From positions 1 to 64,000 of the forward strand of contig NZ_ONZF01000013.1 in NCBI RefSeq assembly GCF_900302445.1: a stretch of DNA of 64,000 nucleotides, in the 5' to 3' direction. The notes under the pieces are model-generated. The model ran no database searches and was not told the DNA's origin. It saw only the letters and a program-made list of their open reading frames with translations. Source of the stretch: Palleronia abyssalis. Its GTDB lineage: Bacteria > Pseudomonadota > Alphaproteobacteria > Rhodobacterales > Rhodobacteraceae. The translations under genes and the position numbers were made by a program. Shown here one piece after another: positions 25,562 to 34,331 of the stretch (the stretch's first letter is position 1; each line of letters starts with the position of its first letter).

Positions 25562-25732
25562 AGACAACCAAAGGTTGACGTAGCGTAATTTGTCTTTGTG
25601 GAAACCGGAAGGCTTGGTAGGCTCTGGCTACGCACCTTGGGGGAGGGGCGCACGCTTTGTAAGCATACCCAGCCCATAATGACTAATTACGAGTCTTGTT
25701 TTTGCGTGTTGGGGAAATGGGAGATTTTTATC

Positions 25733-26371
25733 ATGAAGCCCACTATTCTCATCGTCGATCACCGAAGCATCTTCTGCGAATGCCTGTGCGATTTCCTGAC
25801 CGGCACCCTGACCGGCATGCAGGTGCTCTCCGTCAGAAATGGCCGGCAGGCTGCCGAGCTCGGATTCCTGCCGGTAGCGTGCTGTCTCGTCTCGGAAGAC
25901 CGCGACCTACCGGTTCTACAAAAGGCGTTCCCGAACGCCGTGCTGCTTTCCGTGCGCAGCGGCCAGGAGACCGAGACATCCGATCCGCAGGTGCCGCGGA
26001 TCATGCTCGACATGCCGCGCAACGTCTTCGCCGAAATCGTCCGGGGGGCCGCGCTCCGCGGCTGCAACGGCATGCTGGACGCCGCTCCGCCAGACGCAGG
26101 CCCCGAGACCGACCCGAACCTGCACGCCGCGCATGCCGGGGGCGCCGCCCTCTTGTCGGATCGCGAGCGCGAGGTGCTCAAGGCCCTCCAGCGCGGTCTG
26201 CCCAACAAGCTCATCGCCGACGAACTGCGGCTCAGCGAGAATACCGTCAAGATCCATGTCAGGAATGTCATGCGCAAGCTCGGCGTGACAAACCGCACCA
26301 TGGCCGCCTTGTGCCTCACGGTGGAGGACCCGGCCCGCCCAAGCGCGCTGAGAGGACCTCTGACCGACTGA
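25733..26371 (+). CDS. LuxR/NarL-type regulator with degenerate receiver
   Basis: The 212-residue protein begins MKPTILIVDHRSIFCECLCD, a receiver-like start. The expected phosphoacceptor position reads CLVSEDRDLPV and the overall domain is short and irregular, so phosphorylation is doubtful. The C-terminal helix-turn-helix is clear: LLSDREREVLKALQRGLPNK, then LSENTVKIHVRNVMRKLGVT. GGGAG lies about ten bases before the ATG. Regulators of matrix genes such as CsgD and VpsT have the same build. Its place between the glucan genes and the type I secretion operon suggests it controls one or both, which is inference. Confidence 0.85.
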   Translation: MKPTILIVDHRSIFCECLCDFLTGTLTGMQVLSVRNGRQAAELGFLPVACCLVSEDRDLPVLQKAFPNAVLLSVRSGQETETSDPQVPRIMLDMPRNVFAEIVRGAALRGCNGMLDAAPPDAGPETDPNLHAAHAGGAALLSDREREVLKALQRGLPNKLIADELRLSENTVKIHVRNVMRKLGVTNRTMAALCLTVEDPARPSALRGPLTD

Positions 26372-26379
26372 TCGGTCCG

Positions 26380-26410
26380 GGTCGCGGGCCTCCCGCAGGG
26401 GCCCGCGACC
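26380..26410. terminator. Hairpin between convergent genes
   Basis: GGTCGCGGGCC (26380-26390) and GGCCCGCGACC (26400-26410) form a perfect 11-bp stem with a nine-base loop, nine bases after the luxR-type stop. There is no long T tract on either side. It probably serves as a transcription end for the convergent regulator and secretion operons. Confidence 0.65.
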
Positions 26411-26468
26411 TTCCCCGGGACCGGTCCTGCCGGGAGGCCATGTCCCGGCCGACCCGGCCTTTGCCGCC

Positions 26469-27806
26469 TCAATCCTCGCGGAACGCGCGGGACATGCTGT
26501 CCTGCAGCGGCCGCAGCAGATACTCGAGGAACGTCCGGTCGGAGGTGCGGATCTGGACCTCGGCGGGCATGCCGGGACGGGGCGTGAAATCGCGGACGCG
26601 CAGCTTCTCTTCTGCATCGAGCGACACCCGCACGAGATAGACATCGCCCGACTGCCCCTGCCGGACGCGGTTGCCCGGCAGCGCGTCGGCCGAGACATAG
26701 GCCACCCGTCCCGACAGCACCGGGGTCGTGCGCTGGTTCAGAGCCGTCAGCCGGATGCTCGCCTCCTGCCCGCGCCTCACGACGTCGATATCCTTTGGCT
26801 GCACCACCGTCTCGATCACGAGATCCTCCTCGAGCGGCACGATCTCGGCAATGACCTGGCCCGGGTCGATCACCCCGCCGGGCGTGTGGTGATGAAGCGT
26901 CACCACGATCCCGCCCACCGGGGAGACGATGGTCAGCCGGTCGAGAACGTCGCGCGCCTGGCGCATCTGTTCGGCAATGTCATCGATCCGGCCGCGGACC
27001 TCCTGCAGGCTTTCGACCCCGATGCGCACCACGTCGGTCCTGACGCCCTCGACCGCGGAGTCGATGCCAGCGATGCGCTCAGTCGTCTCGGCCGCCTCGG
27101 CCTTTGCGCGGGCAATGCGGGCGGTGTTGGCCGCCTGGGCGCGTTCGAGCGCCAGGACCGACGGGCGGGGGGTCAGGCCACGCTCGAAGAGCTGGCGCTT
27201 GGCCGCGACCTCCTCGGCGAAGAAGCCGCCCTGGAGTTCGAGCCCCTCGATTTCCTCGAGCATGCCGTCGAGGCGGCGCTCCAGGGAGGTCCGGTCATGC
27301 GCAAGCGACGTCAGATCGGAGGCCACCGCGTCACGGCGCGCGTAGAAAACCTCGCGCTGTTCGGCCAGGGCGGCACGGATCTCGGCCTCGTTCGACGCCG
27401 CGAGGATCTGCTCTGGATAGTCGAGCGTGTCCCGCCCCTCGATCTCGGCCAGAAGACGCGCCTCCATGGCCCCGAGACGCAACCTGGCGAGTTCGAGCCG
27501 GGCAAGATTGGCCTCGGCAGCCGTGGCGCTCAAGGTGAACAGGGCCTCCCCCGCCGCGACGACATCGCCTTCGCGCACGTGGATCGTCTCCACGATCCCC
27601 CCCTCGAAATGCTGCACGGCCTTGTTCTGGCCCGTCGTCACGAACACCCCGGTGGCGACCACCGCGCCCGCGATCGGCGCCGCGGCGGCCCACCAGCCGA
27701 AGGTGAGCACGCCGACCACCATGACGGCATAGCCAAACAACGTCGCCCCCCGCGACCGGCGCGGGACATTGGCGTAGATGGCCTCCAGATCGGGCATTGC
27801 GGTCAT
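26469..27806 (-). CDS. Type I secretion periplasmic adaptor (HlyD/PrtE family)
   Basis: The 445-residue protein has one N-terminal membrane helix (ATLFGYAVMVVGVLTFGWWA), a lipoyl-like unit (KAVQHFEGGIVETIHVREGD), a long coiled-coil region (about 95-290) and the C-terminal beta-barrel with the family signature (VRDFTPRPGMPAEVQIRTSD). Such adaptors connect the inner-membrane ABC exporter to an outer-membrane TolC channel. The gene overlaps the exporter gene (27803-27806) and ends the operon. No tolC gene is present in the window. Confidence 0.95.
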   Translation of the reverse strand: MTAMPDLEAIYANVPRRSRGATLFGYAVMVVGVLTFGWWAAAAPIAGAVVATGVFVTTGQNKAVQHFEGGIVETIHVREGDVVAAGEALFTLSATAAEANLARLELARLRLGAMEARLLAEIEGRDTLDYPEQILAASNEAEIRAALAEQREVFYARRDAVASDLTSLAHDRTSLERRLDGMLEEIEGLELQGGFFAEEVAAKRQLFERGLTPRPSVLALERAQAANTARIARAKAEAAETTERIAGIDSAVEGVRTDVVRIGVESLQEVRGRIDDIAEQMRQARDVLDRLTIVSPVGGIVVTLHHHTPGGVIDPGQVIAEIVPLEEDLVIETVVQPKDIDVVRRGQEASIRLTALNQRTTPVLSGRVAYVSADALPGNRVRQGQSGDVYLVRVSLDAEEKLRVRDFTPRPGMPAEVQIRTSDRTFLEYLLRPLQDSMSRAFRED

Positions 27807-29764
27807 TGGTCCCCTCCTCCCTGCAGTTGCGGCGCCATGGCGGCCGGGGGCAGCGCACCGCCTCTCAGGATCGGCAGAACCTCCGACTGCGGGCCCATCA
27901 TCTTCACGCTGCCTCCTTCGAGGACCAGGATCTTGTCGACATTCTTCAAAAGCGCCGGGCGCTGCGTGACCGCGACCACCGTGATCTCGCGCGCCTTGGC
28001 GCGCGCCAGCGAGGCGGCCAGCGCCTGCTCGCCGGCCGTGTCGAGATTGGAGTTCGGCTCGTCGAGCACGACCAGCCGCGGGTCCCCGAAAAACGCCCGG
28101 GCCAGACCGATCCGCTGCTTCTGCCCGCCCGAGAGCGGCGCGCCGTCCATCGACACGAAGGTCTCGTACCCGCTGGGCAGCTGCGAGATCAGACCGTGGA
28201 CATCGGCGATCTCGGCCGCGTCGAAGATCGCCTCGTCCGTCGCGTCCCCGCGCATCCGCGCGATATTGGCCTTCACCGTGCCGGGAAAAAGCTGCACGTC
28301 CTGCGGCAGGTAGCCGATCGAGGCTCCGAACTGGCGCATGTTCCAGTTGCGCAGGTCCATCCGGTCGAGCCGGACCGCGCCGGCCGTGGGCATGACAGAG
28401 CCCACCAGCATCCGCGCCAGCGTGCTCTTGCCCGCCCCCGAAGAACCGACGATCGCCAAAGATTCCCCGGGCTCGAGCTCGAAGGAGATGCCGTTCAGGA
28501 TCACCTTCTTCTGCGGTGGCGGCACGTAGAGAACCCGCTCCACCGTCAGAAGCCCGGTCGGTCGCGGCAGCTCAAGGCGGGCGACGTTGAGCGGCGAGTT
28601 CTGCAAGAGCAGACGGATGCGGTCATAGGCCGAGCGCGCCGACACGACGTTCTTCCAGCCCTCGATCGCTCCCTCGATGGGCCCCAAGGCCCGGGCGCCG
28701 ATGATCGAGGCGGCGATGATCATGCCCGCGCTGAGCCCGCCCTGGAGCGCCAGGTAGGCCCCCCAGCCCAGGACCGTGATCTGTGTCATCAGCCGCACGA
28801 ACTTCGACACCCCCGCCGCCAGCACGTTGCGGTCCTGCGCCAGGATCTGCGCCTTGAGCGAGGCGGCGGTCTCGCGGCCCCACAGCACAACCCCCTCGGG
28901 CGTCATCCCCATCGCGTTGATGACCTGGGCGTTGCGCGCCAGCGCATCGGCCTGCAGGTTCGCCCGCGCCGCATGCATGTTGGCCTTTGCGAACGGAACG
29001 GCCGTGAAGCGCTTGGTCAGCCACGCGATCAGCGCCAGCACCAGCGCCGTGACGGTGACGATGTAGCCAAAATGCGGGTGGATCAGGAACAGCACGCCCA
29101 GATAGAGCGGCGCGACCGGCAGATCGCACAGCGTCATCAGCGTCGAGCCGGTGATGAAGCCGCGGATCTGCTGCAGATCCCCCAGGCGCTGGAACTCCAT
29201 CGAGGAGCCGTTCTGGGAAGCGCGCGCCGCAGCCGACAGGACCGGCGCCCCGAGACGGCTCTCGACCTGCGCCGCGGTCCGCATCAGCACGATCCGCCGG
29301 GCCACGTCGATGAGCGAATGCACGAACAAAAGCCCGACGATGATCATCGTCAGCATCGCCAGCGTATCGAGGCTGCGGCTCGACAGCACCCGGTCGGAAA
29401 CCTGGAAGAGATAGATCGGCACCGCCAGCAAAAGCGCGTTGGCCACGAAGGAGAAGATCACCACCGTCACGATATTGGTCCGGAACGCCGCCATCGACCG
29501 CCCCAGCGCGGCACGGAAATCCTCGTCCGCCTGGCGCCGTTGGAGCGCGGGCTCGCCGGGGGCGGACGCGGAGGTGGCGCGCGCGGCGGGTGTGCCCCCG
29601 GGCGCAGGATCCGTCACCACCGGGCCGGCCCGGGACGGATTGCGCCCGGGCAATATGCCCAGAAGATCCGCAGCGCGCATGTTGTCGATCATCCGCGCGA
29701 CTTCCGGTCGGCGCAGCAGCCCCGGCTCGAAGGGCGGGCGCGGGCCCTCGGCCTCCCCGCTCAC
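27803..29764 (-). CDS. Type I secretion ABC exporter (PrtD/PrsD family)
   Basis: The 653-residue protein has an N-terminal cytoplasmic extension of about 95 residues, a six-helix membrane domain (about 100-390) and an ATPase domain with Walker A VGSSGAGKST, the Q-loop GYLPQDVQLFPG, signature LSGGQKQR and Walker B LVVLDEP. There is no C39 peptidase domain, so cargo would not be cleaved at a double-glycine leader. This is the exporter of the RTX-protease type. It overlaps its neighbours on both sides by four bases, in an operon with two acidic repeat proteins that are the likely cargo. Confidence 0.95.
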   Translation of the reverse strand: MSGEAEGPRPPFEPGLLRRPEVARMIDNMRAADLLGILPGRNPSRAGPVVTDPAPGGTPAARATSASAPGEPALQRRQADEDFRAALGRSMAAFRTNIVTVVIFSFVANALLLAVPIYLFQVSDRVLSSRSLDTLAMLTMIIVGLLFVHSLIDVARRIVLMRTAAQVESRLGAPVLSAAARASQNGSSMEFQRLGDLQQIRGFITGSTLMTLCDLPVAPLYLGVLFLIHPHFGYIVTVTALVLALIAWLTKRFTAVPFAKANMHAARANLQADALARNAQVINAMGMTPEGVVLWGRETAASLKAQILAQDRNVLAAGVSKFVRLMTQITVLGWGAYLALQGGLSAGMIIAASIIGARALGPIEGAIEGWKNVVSARSAYDRIRLLLQNSPLNVARLELPRPTGLLTVERVLYVPPPQKKVILNGISFELEPGESLAIVGSSGAGKSTLARMLVGSVMPTAGAVRLDRMDLRNWNMRQFGASIGYLPQDVQLFPGTVKANIARMRGDATDEAIFDAAEIADVHGLISQLPSGYETFVSMDGAPLSGGQKQRIGLARAFFGDPRLVVLDEPNSNLDTAGEQALAASLARAKAREITVVAVTQRPALLKNVDKILVLEGGSVKMMGPQSEVLPILRGGALPPAAMAPQLQGGGDQ

Positions 29765-31812
29765 GCCATCACTCCGCTCATCATGTCGTCTCCCATGTTC
29801 AGCATTATGGCGTCGAACACGCCGTCCCCGTCGGTATCCACAAGCAGGTCGGGATCGAGAAAGGCGATGACCTCGCTTGCCAGCGTGTGCGGATCGATGA
29901 TCCGTACGGTCGCATCCTCGGCCAAGAGATTGGTCTGGATCATCATCTCGTCGTCGTAATGCGTGCCCCCGATCATCGCGACGTCGCCCTGGCCGCGGAA
30001 ATCGATGATCTGCGCGATATTCGCCGCGGTGTTGGCCCCGGTCATCAGCGAGAGCTGCCCCGGACCCATCTGCAGGGCCGCATCGGCGTCGTGGATCTCG
30101 TTGACCTGGCTGATCGCGTTGACGTCCCAGTAGTCGCCCTCGACGAAGAGGATCCGCAGCGGCACGCCCCCCCCGCCCGGAACCGGCAGGTCCGGCCAGG
30201 CATCCGCGGTCTCATCGCCCCGTGCGAGGGCGTCGTGGAACGCCCTCGCCCCGTCGGTCACGGGCGTGAACGTGTCGGTTCCCAGGCGCTGGATCAGCGC
30301 CTCGTTCCAGACGGTGTTCTCGCCGCCCCCCGCCATGGCCGGCTCCTCCGACCCCTCCGCGCCGATCACGCGCAGCGCGTCGTCGTCGACCAGGGCATTG
30401 AGCTGGAAGATCATGTTGGCGCGGATCATGTCGCCGCCCACGAGGATCGCGTCGTAATAGTCGCGCAGGACCATCAGATCGGCGATCGCGGTACTGTCGT
30501 TGTTGCCCAGCACCAGCCTCTGGAAGCCGGTCTCGACATGCTGCACCGACACGTCGCCATCATGGATCACGGTCTTCTGGACCAGCATGTTGAAATCGAC
30601 GAGGTTGCCCTCGACCACGTCGACGCTCCAATACGGCGACCAGGGGATCGCGCTTTGCACCTCCGCCGCGAGCATCGACGGGGCCGTCTCGAAGCGGGCG
30701 ATGTTGTGCAGCGTGTTGGCACCCGCGGCGAACGCGTCCACCTCTCCCGCGAGATGCGCCGTGTCGAGATCGGACAGAAGGTTCGTCTGCCAGATCACCG
30801 ACAGGTCCTGGACGTCGCCCATGACCACCAGCGTGCCGCCCACGTCGTTGAGATCGCGGATCACGGCCGTGGACATCGCGATGTTGCCGCCGAGCTCGGC
30901 CTCCAGGCCGGGACGCTCGAGGCCGTTGCGCCCGTCCACCTCGAGATCCCCCGCGGGATTCGCTCCGGCGTCCCCCGCGGCGGGGACGGCCGCGTCCCCG
31001 CCCCCGATCGGGTCCCCCGGCGTGGCCGCGGGCATCCCGGGCGTCGCGCCCGGGGCGGCATCCGCATCGTCTGCCGCGTCGCGGGAGGTGAAATCGGGCC
31101 GCAAAGGCGCCTCCGCCATCAGCACCCCGTCGACCCAGACCCCCTCGCCCTCCACCGCGAACGCCTGCACCCAGCCATCCCCGTCCTCGAGCTGGGCATC
31201 GAGCACCTCCCGAAGGGCGCCGGGAAACGCCGCCGGATCGCCGACGCTCGCCTGCAGGGCCTCGAGCCCCGCCGGCGTCTCGGGCAGGTCGGCCTCTTCC
31301 AAAAGCGCCGCGATCCGCGCGCCGCTCTCCGGATCGCCCCAGTCCGGACGCCCCGCGTCGGGATTGGCGAGCACGGTATCGCCATCCTCCAGGATATTGG
31401 CCTGGCGGATGACGATCAGCTGCGATCCCACGTGGAAATACTCGATGGTGATGGCCACGTCCTGCGACCACACCGGAAAAAGGGGCGCCCCCTCGCGCAG
31501 CGGCACCCCGGGATCGCGCTCCCATAGATCGGCCCAGAGCCGCATCGGGGCCCAGAACGCGCTCTGCTCGCCGACAATCCGGGGTAGATCGCCCGTACCA
31601 GGTGCCGGCAGGCTCTCCCGGCCGGGCACAAGGACCTGTGGCACCGCGTCGGCGAAGACGTACGGCAGGGCCTGCGACGGAAGGCCGGCCAGGTCGATCA
31701 CCTGCACCGTGGCCTCGCCCTCGAGGACCGGCGTGACCCGCCCCTCCTCGTCGAGAATCCTCAAATAGCCCGCAAAGCGCTCGATCTGGTCGCCGACATC
31801 GTCCATCTGCAT
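29761..31812 (-). CDS. Large acidic repeat protein of the type I secretion operon
   Basis: The 683-residue product has no signal peptide and no recognised domain. Two short motifs recur. One is a Q-x-N-x-L/I-x-D-x-D element, seen as RQANILEDGD (136-145), WQTNLLSDLD (341-350), FQLNALVDDD (469-478), SQVNEIHDAD (568-577) and IQTNLLAEDA (625-634). The other is a G-x-N-x3-N-I/L-A element, seen as GANTLHNIA (364-372) and GANTAANIA (592-600). The C-terminus contains DTDGDGVFDAIML, a calcium-binding-like Asp box. An Ala/Pro/Gly-rich linker spans about 240-290. It overlaps the exporter gene by four bases. Export by that system, or a role as cytoplasmic partner, are both open. Confidence 0.75.
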   Translation of the reverse strand: MQMDDVGDQIERFAGYLRILDEEGRVTPVLEGEATVQVIDLAGLPSQALPYVFADAVPQVLVPGRESLPAPGTGDLPRIVGEQSAFWAPMRLWADLWERDPGVPLREGAPLFPVWSQDVAITIEYFHVGSQLIVIRQANILEDGDTVLANPDAGRPDWGDPESGARIAALLEEADLPETPAGLEALQASVGDPAAFPGALREVLDAQLEDGDGWVQAFAVEGEGVWVDGVLMAEAPLRPDFTSRDAADDADAAPGATPGMPAATPGDPIGGGDAAVPAAGDAGANPAGDLEVDGRNGLERPGLEAELGGNIAMSTAVIRDLNDVGGTLVVMGDVQDLSVIWQTNLLSDLDTAHLAGEVDAFAAGANTLHNIARFETAPSMLAAEVQSAIPWSPYWSVDVVEGNLVDFNMLVQKTVIHDGDVSVQHVETGFQRLVLGNNDSTAIADLMVLRDYYDAILVGGDMIRANMIFQLNALVDDDALRVIGAEGSEEPAMAGGGENTVWNEALIQRLGTDTFTPVTDGARAFHDALARGDETADAWPDLPVPGGGGVPLRILFVEGDYWDVNAISQVNEIHDADAALQMGPGQLSLMTGANTAANIAQIIDFRGQGDVAMIGGTHYDDEMMIQTNLLAEDATVRIIDPHTLASEVIAFLDPDLLVDTDGDGVFDAIMLNMGDDMMSGVMA

Positions 31813-31882
31813 CGTGCTGTTCCCCGGGGGCCCTCACGAGGTGGAAAAAACGGACCGCCGGGGCATCGGGCGATCCGTCCGG

Positions 31883-31916
31883 AAAAAAGAGGGCCGGTCC
31901 CCGAAAGACCGGCCCC
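31883..31916 (-). terminator. Rho-independent terminator inside the secretion operon
   Basis: On the minus strand a GGGGCCGGTCTTTCGGGGACC-like hairpin (31891-31916, stem GGGCCGGTC with GACCGGCCC) is followed by CTCTTTTTTCC. It lies just after the stop of the Asp/Asn-rich gene and before the 683-residue gene. It would let the upstream gene be expressed more strongly than the export genes. Confidence 0.85.
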
Positions 31917-31930
31917 CTCCCCCGTCACCG

Positions 31931-33019
31931 TCAGGCGACGTCGTCTTCGCCCGAGCCGGTCTCGGCGGAATTGCCGCCAACCACCGACATCTCGGCCAGG
32001 TTGTACTGGATGTTGGCACCCAGCGTCAGGTTCTGCGTGAACGCCTCCTGCGTCAGCGCCGCATCGGCCGAGGTCATGGAGCTCATGTCCATCGCATCGT
32101 CGCCCGCGCCGCCCGCGGCCCCGCCGGCGTTGAAGTCGTGCATGGACGCAGTGCCACCATTCGCGTTCGCGGTCTGGTAGAAGCCGCCCGCGCCGCCCGG
32201 CCCGCCGTCTCCGGCATCGGCCGGATAGGCATGCGGATAAGCATCGCCCTCACCGCCCATGCCACCCGTTCCGCCGGGAGTGCCGCCGTTGTAGATGACA
32301 TCCGGATCGGACACGCGGTCGTTGTCGGTCAGCTGGTTGGTCTGGTCGAGCGAGAACGCCATGTCGTTGCCCGCACCGTTCAACGCATCGGCGATCAGGC
32401 TGTCGATCTCGAACCCGCCCACGTCGTTCCAGTCGAGCAGGTCGGTATCCGAATCGTCGGTGTTGAACGCATCCCGGACCGCGAGATCGAGATCGAGATC
32501 CTTGTTCGCGACATTGTCGAGATTGGTGCTGTAGTCATTGTCGCGGTTGTGACCATTGCCGTTCAGCGTGTCGTCGACCGTGATATCGGTATCGGTGCTG
32601 TGGTCGTTGTCACGATTGTCGCCATTGCCGTTCAGCACGTTGTCGAGGCTGGTATCGATGTCGTTGTCGCGATTGTCGCCGTTGTCGTTCAGCGCATCGC
32701 TCACCCGCACGTCGACATCGGTGTCGTCGTCACTGCTGTTGTCGTTGTTGCGGTTGTCGCCGTCATCGTCCGACTGGTTGACCGTCGAGCGGACCGCGTT
32801 GGCCTGGTTGTCGCCGTTGTTGGTCTGGTCGGCGTCGATCGTGTCATCGTCGCTGCCATAATCCTCCGGCAGGCGCAGGTTCACCGTGGCGTTGCCGCCC
32901 TCGCCGCCGTCACCGCCCTTGGCGATCGCGCCGGCCGCAGCACCGGCGATCGCACCGGCCGCGGCCTTGTTCTCGGTGGTCTCCGAGTCGTCGTCGATAT
33001 AGGTAAAATCACTGGACAT
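31931..33019 (-). CDS. Asp/Asn-rich repeat protein, likely type I secretion cargo
   Basis: The 362-residue protein is extremely acidic and rich in Asp, Asn and Gly. Near-identical units DNGDNRDND (112-120), GNGDNRDND (131-139) and GNGHNRDND (154-162) recur every 19-23 residues. It also carries QTNQLTDND (226-234) and GANIQYNLAE (334-343), the two motifs found repeatedly in the neighbouring 683-residue protein. The N-terminus has an Ala/Gly stretch (AAAGAIAGAAAGAIAKGGDG) and no Sec signal. AGGGAG precedes the ATG at about ten bases. A strong terminator follows. No family was recognised; calcium-responsive folding outside the cell is an inference from its composition. Confidence 0.8.
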   Translation of the reverse strand: MSSDFTYIDDDSETTENKAAAGAIAGAAAGAIAKGGDGGEGGNATVNLRLPEDYGSDDDTIDADQTNNGDNQANAVRSTVNQSDDDGDNRNNDNSSDDDTDVDVRVSDALNDNGDNRDNDIDTSLDNVLNGNGDNRDNDHSTDTDITVDDTLNGNGHNRDNDYSTNLDNVANKDLDLDLAVRDAFNTDDSDTDLLDWNDVGGFEIDSLIADALNGAGNDMAFSLDQTNQLTDNDRVSDPDVIYNGGTPGGTGGMGGEGDAYPHAYPADAGDGGPGGAGGFYQTANANGGTASMHDFNAGGAAGGAGDDAMDMSSMTSADAALTQEAFTQNLTLGANIQYNLAEMSVVGGNSAETGSGEDDVA

Positions 33020-33250
33020 CGTTCTGGCTCCCTATGCGGAAGACGGCGATCCCGGCCTCGCGGCGACTGTCTCACCCGCGACCGACCTCTCTCCCCGGCT
33101 CCCCCGTAACCGCGGCCGGGTCATCGACCCCCTCATGGGATCGCCCCCCGCGGTACCAGAAGGCTGCACCGACCCGGCCGATCTGCCGATTCGCCAATTG
33201 GAGCGAAGCCCCCTCCCCCATCGGGAGTAATCCTGTCGGTCGGGGGGGCG

Positions 33251-33829
33251 TCATGGCCGGGGCCGGGCCACCTCCGCGGAGGTCATGTGCCGCTCGAGCC
33301 GCGGCAGGAGTGCCCATATCCGCTGGTTGAGCCGACCCAGATCGTCGATCACGGCCGCGATCCTGGCCAGGCGCGCGGCGTCGACCGGGCGGACCCGGCC
33401 GAAGCTCAGCCGCTTGCGGTTCTGCTCCACCCGCATCGAACGCGTCGAGACCGGACGCCCCGCGGCATCGAACTCGAAAGAGGCATGCTGCAACTCGTTG
33501 CGTATCCGGCCGCATTTCTCGAGCGCGGCCAGAACCGCCTCGATCTCCTCGCGCAAGGCCGGGTCCGACACACGCACCCGCGCCAGCCGCGACACCAGGT
33601 CCGACCGCGCCCGCACCGTGTTCAACGTCCCGTAAACCAGCGCCGCGGACACGTCGTCGGTCCGCAAAAGCACCATCATAAGGTAGATCAGCACGCTCTC
33701 GTTGTTCGACCACGCAACGCTCAGCGCCCCGATCAGCGTCATCAGGCGCTCGCGCTCCCCCGCGCCGGCCTCGCCCCCCGCCTGCATCGCGGTGAAATCG
33801 GGCGGCGGCGGCAGATCCCGGCTCGGCAT
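33251..33829 (-). CDS. Helical protein of unknown function
   Basis: The 192-residue product starts MPSRDLPPPPDFTAMQAGGE behind a GGGAG site eight bases away. It is largely helical (LMTLIGALSVAWSNNESVLI, LVSRLARVRVSDPALREEIE) and contains LEKCGRIRNELQHASFEFD, where RN-x3-H is reminiscent of HEPN-like or AbiV-like helical proteins. That resemblance is weak. No signal peptide is present. It is divergent from the next gene, about 90 bases away. Confidence 0.65.
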   Translation of the reverse strand: MPSRDLPPPPDFTAMQAGGEAGAGERERLMTLIGALSVAWSNNESVLIYLMMVLLRTDDVSAALVYGTLNTVRARSDLVSRLARVRVSDPALREEIEAVLAALEKCGRIRNELQHASFEFDAAGRPVSTRSMRVEQNRKRLSFGRVRPVDAARLARIAAVIDDLGRLNQRIWALLPRLERHMTSAEVARPRP

Positions 33830-33917
33830 GGCCAAACTCCCATGGGTACGGATGTCAGACCGATGATACACTCCCACAGGCCCCGCGCAAAACGCAGCGC
33901 GCCCGAAAGGACCAAAC

Positions 33918-34331
33918 ATGTGGCTGAAAAAGGCAATCGCACGCGCAAGGGCGCGCAGACGCGCCCGCCGCATGCTCGCCCCCTATCTCGAACGCACCGC
34001 CTGGAGCTGTCCCGCAACCGAGCCCCAATGGCTCACCCCCGCCATCGCAGGCTTCATGGCCGGCGCCATTACCCGCATCACCGCCCCCGAAGCCCGCGAC
34101 ACCGACGATCTCGCCGCCCTCCAGCTCCATCTCTGGGCCGACCTCACCGGCGGCGCGCCCGACCTCTTCGCAACCCGCCTACATCTCGCCTCCACAAGCG
34201 GCGATCCCGACATCCGCGATGGCCATGCCCGGGGCATCCGGTTTGCAGCACTCCTCCTCGCCGGCGACGAAGACGCCGCCCGCGACGCCTGGGACACGGG
34301 CGTGACACAAATCCTGCGCGCCGCCCCCTAG
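33918..34331 (+). CDS. Small protein of unknown function
   Basis: The 137-residue product starts MWLKKAIARARARRRARRML, a very basic amphipathic N-terminus, and continues as helices (TPAIAGFMAGAITRITAPEA, LAALQLHLWADLTGGAPDLF). No family was recognised. Its stop overlaps that of the convergent downstream gene by four bases. Codon use is very high in third-position GC, as in its neighbours. Confidence 0.6.
   Translation: MWLKKAIARARARRRARRMLAPYLERTAWSCPATEPQWLTPAIAGFMAGAITRITAPEARDTDDLAALQLHLWADLTGGAPDLFATRLHLASTSGDPDIRDGHARGIRFAALLLAGDEDAARDAWDTGVTQILRAAP

Noticed and set aside
25576-25605. TTGACG as a possible -35 before the LuxR-type gene
   Set aside because: No -10 element at suitable spacing could be recognised, so no promoter was called.
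29590-31527. Long plus-strand frames opposite the 683-residue gene and the exporter
   Set aside because: No ribosome site or domain is visible, and the minus-strand genes overlap each other by four bases as a normal operon.
31814-33109. Plus-strand frame of 431 codons, rich in Val/Ile/Ala repeats, opposite the Asp/Asn-rich gene
   Set aside because: The repeats are the mirror of GAC/AAC codons in the opposite gene. The minus-strand gene has a proper ribosome site, terminator and operon context.
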